From: Deltaproteobacteria bacterium
GTDB lineage: Bacteria; Desulfobacterota; Dissulfuribacteria; Dissulfuribacterales; QOAL01
Reading direction: 5' to 3'
Assembly (NCBI GenBank): GCA_027003115.1
Contig: JALWYS010000191.1
Coordinates: 2,857 to 36,098 of the forward strand
Length of the DNA: 33,242 bases
In this document: positions 11,866 through 19,259 of the stretch, piece by piece
Layout: the number at the start of each line of letters is the position of its first letter
How positions within the stretch are numbered: position 1 is the stretch's first letter
Made by a program: the position numbers and the translations under genes
The notes under the pieces: generated by a model
Seen by the model: the letters and a program-made list of their open reading frames with translations, nothing else
What the model was told of the DNA's origin: nothing
Database searches by the model: none

Positions 11866-11942
<77 letters not shown>

Positions 11943-12050
11943 AACCATGTATTGACAGGGGGGATGATGCCACTCGTTCCTCCTTTTTTGTTGCCCTGGA
12001 GAAATAAAGACTTCCTGGCCTGATACCACTTATCATAAAAGGCACTCATC

Positions 12051-14210
12051 GTGACTCTTAATCCCTTGAAATTAACACCTTTCCAGCGCGTCATTGCAAG
12101 CCTGCTGCTTGGAATATTTTTTGGCATCTTTCTTGGTGAACCCGCAGGGAAGCTAAACATTATAGGGAACATCTACATAAAACTCCTCCAGATGACGGTA
12201 ATTCCATATATAATGGTTTCACTCATTGGTGGGCTTGGACGGCTTGATCTGAAGATGGCAAGGCTTGTGGGAATCCGGGGAGGAGGACTCATTTTGTTTC
12301 TGTGGGTTCTTACCGCTGTGACCTTGACCTTTCTGCCCCTTGCATATCCAGAGTGGACCTCTTCATCCTTTTTCAGCACAAGCATGGTGGCAGAGGCCAA
12401 GAAAATAAACTTTCTGGATCTATACATACCTGCAAATCCCTTCTATGCCATGGCGCACACCATAGTGCCTGCCATAGTGGTCTTTAGCATATTTCTTGGA
12501 GTGGCTCTAATAACAGTGGAAAACAGAAAGGGCTTTATTCTAAGTATGAAGAATCTTAGTGATGCCCTCATGAAGATGGCATCTGTTGTGGCAAAAAGTG
12601 CGCCCATAGGCATCTTTGCCCTTTCTGCAGCAGCAGCCGGAACCCTCCATGTCTCCGAGCTGAGCCGTCTGCAGGTGTATCTCTGGGTCTACTTGGCTGC
12701 ATGGCTCATACTGGCCTTCTTTGCACTTCCAATGCTTGTAGCGAGGGCTACTCCCTTCAAGTATTCCGAGGTGATTAAGGATGCTCGCTTGGCAATGGTA
12801 ACCGCCTTTGCAACCGGCACTGTGCTGGTGGTCCTTCCAATGATCGCTGAAAAGACAAAGGCCCTTCTAAAGAAAAAGGGCATGAAGGATGCCATAACGG
12901 TGTCTGCAGTGGATGCCCTTGTACCAACTGCCTACAGCTTTCCCAGTGTTGGCACCATCCTTGGAATAGGCTTTGTGCTCTTTGCCTCCTGGTTCGTGGG
13001 CTCACCCCTTGGCATCTCCGACTATCCTGCTTTCTGCATACTTGGAATACTTACTGCCTTTGGCTCCATGGCAGTGGCAATACCCTTCATGCTGGATTTC
13101 TTCAAACTTCCGGCCGACCTCTTTCAACTCTACCTTTTGGGCAGTGTCTTCACCATGCGTTTTGCAACGGCCCTTGCGGCCATGCACGGGGTTATAATCT
13201 GTCTCCTTGGGGCATGTGCAATGGCTGGCAAGCTAAGCCTGCGAAAAATGGTGGAGGTGGCTGCAATAAGCCTTTGCATAACGGCAATTGTCATGGCAGG
13301 TCTAGGTTTTGTATTAACCCGGGTGATACCCTACGAATACACCGGTTATAAGACCTTGGTGAATATGGAGCTCCTAGGGCCCTTGGCAAAGGTCAAAAAG
13401 GGTGGCCCTATAAGCCCCCTTTCAAAGGCAGAACTGGCTGAGCCCAGGCTTAAGGTCATAAGGGCAAGGGGAAGTCTGCGTGTGGGGTATTCCAAGGACA
13501 GGTTGCCCTTTGCCTTCGTAAACGCCAAGGGACACGTGGTTGGATACGACATGGAGCTCATGCATGCCCTTGCCAGGGATCTTGGTGTTTCCCTTGAGAT
13601 AGTGAAGATTGAATGGCCAAAGATAGAAGATGCGCTTGATAGCGGCATCATAGACCTTGCGGTTGGAGGAATAAGTGTAAGTCCCAGGAGGGCCCTTCAC
13701 TTTGTCTTTTCAAGGAGCTATCTGGATGAATATCTTGGTCTGGTGGTGCGTGATTACAGACGAAACGAATTTTCATCCCTGGACAAGATCCGATCCATGA
13801 AGGGCCTGACCCTTGGTGTCACACCTTTTAGGTTAAAGGAAGGAGCTGGCCAGCGGCTATTCCCAAATGCGAGGCTGGTTGTGGTGAAATCTCCCAGGGA
13901 ATTTTTCAAGGGAAAGGTCAAGGATGTGGATGCAATGCTTTACACAGCCCAGACGGCTACTGCCTGGACGCTAATATATCCAGAGTGGACTGTGGTTGTT
14001 CCAAAGGGTTTAAAATATGAGTGCCCCATGGCCTTTGCCCTTCCCCATGACCAGGTGGAGTGGACATGGTATGTAAATACATGGCTTGAGACCGAGGTGA
14101 AATCAGGGCTTACAAAAAGCGTGTACGATTACTGGATACTAGGAAAGAAAGAGAAAAATAAAAAGGGCAGGTGGTCCATTGCCAAGGACGTTTTAGGATG
14201 GATCAAGTAA
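12051..14210 (+). CDS. Fusion: divergent dicarboxylate/amino acid:cation symporter (SDF) domain + C-terminal SBP_bac_3 periplasmic binding domain
   Basis: N-terminal ~430 aa resembles DAACS/GltP fold (LLLGIFFGIFLGEPAGKLNIIGNIYIKLLQMTVIPYIMVSLIGGL); residues ~458-719 LRVGYSKDRLPFAFVNAKGHVVGYDMELMHALARDLGV...GGISVSPRRALHFVFSRSY match bacterial extracellular solute-binding family 3. Confidence 0.87.
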   Translation: MTLNPLKLTPFQRVIASLLLGIFFGIFLGEPAGKLNIIGNIYIKLLQMTVIPYIMVSLIGGLGRLDLKMARLVGIRGGGLILFLWVLTAVTLTFLPLAYPEWTSSSFFSTSMVAEAKKINFLDLYIPANPFYAMAHTIVPAIVVFSIFLGVALITVENRKGFILSMKNLSDALMKMASVVAKSAPIGIFALSAAAAGTLHVSELSRLQVYLWVYLAAWLILAFFALPMLVARATPFKYSEVIKDARLAMVTAFATGTVLVVLPMIAEKTKALLKKKGMKDAITVSAVDALVPTAYSFPSVGTILGIGFVLFASWFVGSPLGISDYPAFCILGILTAFGSMAVAIPFMLDFFKLPADLFQLYLLGSVFTMRFATALAAMHGVIICLLGACAMAGKLSLRKMVEVAAISLCITAIVMAGLGFVLTRVIPYEYTGYKTLVNMELLGPLAKVKKGGPISPLSKAELAEPRLKVIRARGSLRVGYSKDRLPFAFVNAKGHVVGYDMELMHALARDLGVSLEIVKIEWPKIEDALDSGIIDLAVGGISVSPRRALHFVFSRSYLDEYLGLVVRDYRRNEFSSLDKIRSMKGLTLGVTPFRLKEGAGQRLFPNARLVVVKSPREFFKGKVKDVDAMLYTAQTATAWTLIYPEWTVVVPKGLKYECPMAFALPHDQVEWTWYVNTWLETEVKSGLTKSVYDYWILGKKEKNKKGRWSIAKDVLGWIK

Positions 14211-14301
14211 GTTTCTAATCTTTGTACTGTTCAACCAATATGTTGACAAGGGTTAAGCCTTGTCAGATAACGTTTCAAATAAAAGGAAGGATGGTTTTTT
14301 T

Positions 14302-15282
14302 ATGGAAAAATACATAGCCCAGGGATGGATACTTTACAGGCCTGATAAGAGCCTTGTTAAACAGGAAGATTATGAAATAGAGCGTCTAAAAGAGACGGCG
14401 CCCAGGTATGGTTACAAGGTCGAGGTGGTAAACCCGGATGAGCTTTCCTTCATCATAGGAATGGGTGGCAAGCCAGACCTTTTTCTGCGCGGAGAACATG
14501 TGGACAGGCTGCCAGATTTTGTGATTCCAAGAATGGGGTCTGCCACCAGTTATTTTGCCCTAGCAGTGCTCAGACACCTTGAAAAGCTAGGCATCTACAG
14601 CCTCAACAGCTCGTCAGCCGTGGCCCTTGCCCAGGACAAGCTGCTCCATCTTCAGAGGCTTTCCGATGCAGGACTGCCAGTTCCCAAGACAATACTCGTG
14701 CAGTTTCCGGTAAACATCGACCTTATCGAAAAGGAGATAGGGTTTCCCACTGTGGTAAAAACCAGGGTAGGCACCCAGGGAAGCGGAGTGCATCTTTGCG
14801 AGACACGCCAGGCCCTTAATGATCTTCTTCAGTTCGTAGAGGCCAACAACCCAGAGGCAGAGCTATTTCTTCAGCAGTTTCTTCCAGAGAGCAGGGGCAG
14901 GGACGTGAGGGTGCTGTCAGTGGGTGGGCTTATCGTTGGAGCCATGGAGAGAAAGGCGGCTGAAGGCTTTAAATCCAACTACTCCCAGGGTGGGAGCGCA
15001 GTCCCCTTTGAGTATGGCCCCAAGAACCAGCTGGCAGTGGCAGACACCATGAAGGTTCTGGGCATGGACATGGCTGGACTGGATTACCTGTACGACGACG
15101 AGGTGGGCATGAGGATTCTTGAAGTCAACTCTTCCCCGGGGTTTGAAGGCCTGGAGAAGACGTGCAAGGTGGACGTTGCAGCTGCCGTGTTCAGGTTTCT
15201 GGACGTAAAGCTCAAGATTTCCAATAAGCACAAGGCAAAGGTGCTTGGATGGAGCAGGCCTTCAGAGTGTATGCCCAATTAG
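14302..15282 (+). CDS. RimK-family ATP-grasp ligase (alpha-L-glutamate ligase-like)
   Basis: DKLLHLQRLSDAGLPVPKTI, FPTVVKTRVGTQGSGVHLCE, GRDVRVLSVGGLIVGAMERKA, ILEVNSSPGFEGLE. ATG at 14302 is favoured; TTG 14260 is possible. Confidence 0.88.
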   Translation: MEKYIAQGWILYRPDKSLVKQEDYEIERLKETAPRYGYKVEVVNPDELSFIIGMGGKPDLFLRGEHVDRLPDFVIPRMGSATSYFALAVLRHLEKLGIYSLNSSSAVALAQDKLLHLQRLSDAGLPVPKTILVQFPVNIDLIEKEIGFPTVVKTRVGTQGSGVHLCETRQALNDLLQFVEANNPEAELFLQQFLPESRGRDVRVLSVGGLIVGAMERKAAEGFKSNYSQGGSAVPFEYGPKNQLAVADTMKVLGMDMAGLDYLYDDEVGMRILEVNSSPGFEGLEKTCKVDVAAAVFRFLDVKLKISNKHKAKVLGWSRPSECMPN

Positions 15283-15421
15283 CAACAGGATTAAAGGCGC
15301 TTTATAGGATTGTCTTGCCTTGGTATATCTTGTTTATTATGTACTTTTTTATCAAGACTTGGCTATAAAAACCTGTCTGTTATTTCAAGCAGGGTCGTCA
15401 AAAAAAGGAGGTAAGCCCAAC

Positions 15422-15952
15422 ATGGTTCGCAGTTTAGTGGTCTTTCTCATGGCAGCATTTTTGCTGGTAAGCTGCTCAAGCCTGCGTGTCAGCAGCGATT
15501 ACAACCCCAGTTTCAATTTTTCCAAGCTCAAAACCTTTGCCATTGTTTACAACAGGCAAGGAAACTCACCCATGCAGCAACGAATAGTAGAGGCCTTGAC
15601 CCACGAGTTCAAGGCCAAGGGTTACGTTCCAGCTCCTAGGGAAAAGGCGGATTTCTTTGTGGTCTTTCATACCAACATCAAGAACAAACGCCAGGTGGTG
15701 ACTGATTACCAAAGGGTTGGGCTCTATCCTTACGGCTTTGGAACCTATGCAATGGTTCCCATTCAGAGGGAGTATGAGTACAAGGAAGGCAAAATAATCG
15801 TAGATGCCCTTGATCCAAAGACCAAAAACATATTTTGGAGAGGAATTGCCACAGACAGGTTGAAGTCGTACAAGACTCCCCAGGAACGCATGAAATACGC
15901 AATGGAGGTGGCAAGGGAGCTTTTAAAATCCTTTCCTCCGGCACAGCGATAA
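15422..15952 (+). CDS. DUF4136-like lipoprotein
   Basis: Signal peptide with lipobox MVRSLVVFLMAAFLLVSCSS; DYNPSFNFSKLKTFAI ... IFWRGIATDRL typical of DUF4136; RBS-like AAAGGAGG upstream. Confidence 0.82.
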   Translation: MVRSLVVFLMAAFLLVSCSSLRVSSDYNPSFNFSKLKTFAIVYNRQGNSPMQQRIVEALTHEFKAKGYVPAPREKADFFVVFHTNIKNKRQVVTDYQRVGLYPYGFGTYAMVPIQREYEYKEGKIIVDALDPKTKNIFWRGIATDRLKSYKTPQERMKYAMEVARELLKSFPPAQR

Positions 15953-16002
15953 AAGTGCTAATATCAGGCAACAAATAGAAAAATAGAATCGGTTATGTTT
16001 AT

Positions 16003-16045
16003 GGGGCTGATATTGGGCCGTAAAGGCCGTTTCAGCCCCTTTTTT
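16003..16045 (+). terminator. Rho-independent terminator after the DUF4136 gene
   Basis: GGGGCTGA ... TCAGCCCC (8 bp), with an inner GGCC-GTAAA-GGCC stem, followed by TTTTTT. Confidence 0.85.
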
Positions 16046-16058
16046 GTTCTTGGCACGT

Positions 16059-16739
16059 TTAGTTTTTCCGTCCTGTAGCCAGGAATACCGGAAACACCTT
16101 TGTCACTCCAGCCTCGGTTGTCTTTTTCATTTTGTGTGCCGTAAGTATCTTTATCTCCTTAAACCCAATATCAGAAAGTAGCTTCCTTATTTCTTCCCTT
16201 TCAAAACCGAAATGGGCTACACCGGGTACATCCTTGCCATGGAAATCACCATCTTCTTTGTCAAGGTCTGCAATCGCAAGCCAGCCACCAGGCCTTAAGA
16301 GCTGATAAAATCTGTGGAGGAGTTCCTTGACTGGGCCAATGTGGTGGAGTGTCATGCTTGAAAAGATGAGGTCCAGCTCCTTCAAAAAAGGTGCGGAGTC
16401 AAGTTGGCCATCTGTAAGATCCATCTGGTAAGTGGAGATGTTGTGTGGCTCTGGTTGCATGGCCAGTTTTTCCTCAAGGACCTTTAACATCTGCCTTGAA
16501 GTATCCACCGCCACTATCCTCTTTACATAGGGTGCAAGGGAAATGGAGATGATTCCTGTGCCACATCCATACTCCATGCATGAAAATTTTGGGCTTAAGT
16601 CAACGTTTTCCCTTATTGCACTTGTCACGGCCCGGGCCAGTTCAACCCTTGCAGGTTTTTCATCCCAGGTCTTTGCTGCCTTGTCGAAGTAATTGGTTTT
16701 CTTGTCCATTTTCTTGCAGTCTACACCTTTTGTACTCAT
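16059..16739 (-). CDS. class I SAM-dependent methyltransferase
   Basis: MEYGCGTGIISISLAPYVKRIVAVDTSRQML SAM-binding motif; FSSMTLHHI; LLRPGGWLAIADLD. Confidence 0.88.
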   Translation of the reverse strand: MSTKGVDCKKMDKKTNYFDKAAKTWDEKPARVELARAVTSAIRENVDLSPKFSCMEYGCGTGIISISLAPYVKRIVAVDTSRQMLKVLEEKLAMQPEPHNISTYQMDLTDGQLDSAPFLKELDLIFSSMTLHHIGPVKELLHRFYQLLRPGGWLAIADLDKEDGDFHGKDVPGVAHFGFEREEIRKLLSDIGFKEIKILTAHKMKKTTEAGVTKVFPVFLATGRKN

Positions 16740-16972
16740 TTGGGACAGTTGTTTCTCGGCCCTCTTTATAAATCATATTCTTTTTTGTTTTAAGCCATAG
16801 AATGTCTTCTTTATACGTTTAACAAAAAAGTAAGACAATGGTGATTGACTAAGAACTTGCAAGTACGCTTTTTGAAACTGGATAAAAAATCAGTCAAAAA
16901 GGCTTGTATGAGGAGGCAAAATAAATTACGTTATTAAAATAATTAATATAGCATAATTTTATTTTGGTGGCC

Positions 16973-18178
16973 ATGGCCCAAAACCCTTTCATAGTTCAAA
17001 GGCCCATAAAGTATGGGGAGCCTTTTTGCGACAGAAGGCCAGAGATGCAGCAGCTTGAGCAGGCTGCCAACAGGTCAGAGGCGGTTTGCATACTGTCCAT
17101 TCGGCGTTTTGGCAAAACCTCCCTGGTAAATCAGGTTATTGGAAGGCTTGAAGAAGCTGGTTGGCTTAGCATTCGTCTTGATCTTAGCCGTTGTTTCTCA
17201 TTGCGTTCAATGACCAGGGAATTTGAAAAGGCGCTCTTTTCTCTTGAAGGCAAATGGAGAAGATTGCTGGAGGGGCTTAAAAGTGTTTCCAGAATAAGGC
17301 CCCAACTTGGTATTGATCCTCTAACAAGCCAGCCCTCCATTGGCTTTGACTTTTCAAGGCCAGTTGATGAGATGGAGCAGCTCAAATACATACTGGAAAA
17401 GATTGTCAGCCTTCCTGAAAGGGCAGAAAGCGGAATTCGCCTTTGCCTTGTCCTTGACGAATTCCAAAACATAAGAAAGATAGACCCGAAACGGGATCTG
17501 GAATGGCTTTTTCGCTCGGTATTTCAGGAACGCGGCCGTTTTTTTGTGCCTTTTTTGCTGGGTTCTGAGCGCCATCTTTTGAATATGATGATTCGTGATG
17601 AGTCATCTGCCTTTTTCAAGAGTGTTACTCCCATGACCCTGGAGGTTTTGCCAGAAGGGGAGGTTGTCTCCTTCGTCAAGAACCATTTCAAATCTGGGCT
17701 TGGGCTGGACGTTCCAGAAGGCCGCATAAAAGGCATATACCGGATATTTGGCGGGCATCCTTTTGCCATAAACTGGTACTGGGCAGAGATATGGGATCTT
17801 CAGGAAAGAAGCGGCAAACCAGAGCCCACTGAAACGTGGGTGGAAGTGGCAATAAAAATAATCTTGAATCAGCGGGATTATTATGAGGCCATGAACAGTC
17901 GTCTGCCCATTGGGGCCAGAAAGGTGCTCTTTGCCATAGCTGCCAACGAGCCTGTAAAAAAGGTCTATTCCAGGAAATTCATGGTTGAGACCTTAGGCAT
18001 GGCACAGGGAAGCCTGCAAAGCGCCATAAAGGTCCTTTTCGAGGAGGACAAGATCCGAAAGACACCAAGGGGGCTGGTGATAAACGATCCTCTTGAGAGG
18101 TTGTCCATTGCCGTCTCAGAGCTTGATGAAGAGGCCATTGCGGCCTTTGTAAGGGAAAGAATAGATATTGGTAAATAG
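16973..18178 (+). CDS. AAA/archaeal-type ATPase (P-loop NTPase with C-terminal winged-helix-like region)
   Basis: P-loop ILSIRRFGKTSLVNQV, Walker B LCLVLDEFQNI, sensor-like FLLGSERHLL; C-terminal ~90 aa helical/wHTH-like. Start ATG 16973 or TTG 16964. Confidence 0.8.
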   Translation: MAQNPFIVQRPIKYGEPFCDRRPEMQQLEQAANRSEAVCILSIRRFGKTSLVNQVIGRLEEAGWLSIRLDLSRCFSLRSMTREFEKALFSLEGKWRRLLEGLKSVSRIRPQLGIDPLTSQPSIGFDFSRPVDEMEQLKYILEKIVSLPERAESGIRLCLVLDEFQNIRKIDPKRDLEWLFRSVFQERGRFFVPFLLGSERHLLNMMIRDESSAFFKSVTPMTLEVLPEGEVVSFVKNHFKSGLGLDVPEGRIKGIYRIFGGHPFAINWYWAEIWDLQERSGKPEPTETWVEVAIKIILNQRDYYEAMNSRLPIGARKVLFAIAANEPVKKVYSRKFMVETLGMAQGSLQSAIKVLFEEDKIRKTPRGLVINDPLERLSIAVSELDEEAIAAFVRERIDIGK

Positions 18179-18193
18179 GCAGGTGGGAAGGCC

Positions 18194-18697
18194 TTGAACT
18201 TTACTGCTATAGATTTTGAAACAGCCAACCACAAAAGGCATAGCGCATGTGCAATTGGCCTTGTTTGCGTTAAAAACGGCAAAATTGAAAGAAAAAAGGC
18301 CTTTTTGATACGCCCGCCAGAGCCCTACTTCAGATTTACACACATCCACGGCATCACCTGGGAAGATGTCAAGGACGCCCCCACCTTCAGGGAGTTATGG
18401 CCGGAGATCAAACCGCTTATTGCGTCAGGAGACTTTATTGCCGCCCATAACGCACCCTTTGACAGGTCTGTGCTTTTACATACATGCAGTTTTTACGATA
18501 TCAAGCCCCCTTCTGTTGAATTTAAGTGCACTGTCCAGATTGCCCGAAAAATTTTGGGAATAAGGCCTGCGGGGCTTTCCAATGTGTGTAGGAGGCTTGG
18601 GATTTTGCTAAATCACCACGAGGCCCTTTCAGACGCCATTGCCTGTGCCAAGATCGTCTTACATGCTTTAGATGCAGGCAAAAATCAACTTTTTTAG
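18194..18697 (+). CDS. 3'-5' exonuclease, DEDDh (DnaQ/epsilon-like) family
   Basis: FTAIDFETAN (ExoI), IAAHNAPFDRSVL (ExoII), HHEALSDA (ExoIII); TTG start. Confidence 0.9.
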   Translation: MNFTAIDFETANHKRHSACAIGLVCVKNGKIERKKAFLIRPPEPYFRFTHIHGITWEDVKDAPTFRELWPEIKPLIASGDFIAAHNAPFDRSVLLHTCSFYDIKPPSVEFKCTVQIARKILGIRPAGLSNVCRRLGILLNHHEALSDAIACAKIVLHALDAGKNQLF

Positions 18698-19063
18698 CAT
18701 TTTCTCTTAGGCCTTGAAAGGGCCTGCCATTGATCCTTGCCCGAGAAATTGCTTTAAAAAATTCAAAAGAGCCAAAATTTCATTGAAATTTCCGATTATC
18801 ACTAAAAATCGCAAAGTATCTTAAATAAGACCGACTTCTTCACAGGCTTTGTAATTGTCTTTTCTCAGAGGTCTTGCTGATTTCCATGGTTTTTTTCTGG
18901 CAACGTTTCTTGAATTTTACAAGTACTCCACAAGAAGGATAGAATTTTTCCAAAAAACCTCTCAATCATTAATTTTCATTCATTTACAATCTTGCACCCC
19001 TCCGCTTGTATAAAAACCCAAATATGTGTGAAAAAAATAATAATCCTTAGTGATATTTCTAAA

Positions 19064-19093
19064 TTGTAATAATAATCACAAAATATATTGTGA
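19064..19093. promoter_or_regulatory. Candidate Rex-like operator cluster upstream of the Mo-oxidoreductase/nuo operon
   Basis: TTGTAA-TAATAA-TCACAA matches TTGTGA-N6-TCACAA at 11/12 arm positions; immediately followed by AATATA-TTGTGA, giving an exact 6-bp dyad TCACAA-N6-TTGTGA. Confidence 0.35.
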
Positions 19094-19217
19094 AAGCTTT
19101 AATTTTCGCCAATTTTCTATATTTTTTATTGACAAATGACAAGAATTCGCTAACCATAAATAACTAGAGTCTTGACAATTTTATTTGTAAGGCAAAGCCA
19201 GAGCCAAGACCAGAGAG

Positions 19218-19237
19218 TTTGATCAGCAAAGATCAAA
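19218..19237 (+). other. 5' leader hairpin just upstream of the operon's first gene
   Basis: TTTGATC-AGCAAA-GATCAAA: perfect 7-bp inverted repeat 23 nt before the ATG at 19261 (counting the ORF-track start 19260). Confidence 0.35.
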
Positions 19238-19259
19238 AAAGCAAAAAGGAGATTGCAGT

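Noticed and set aside
18700-18740. AGGCC-TTGAAAG-GGCCT hairpin after the exonuclease
   Set aside because: Short stem without a following T-tract; too weak to call a terminator.
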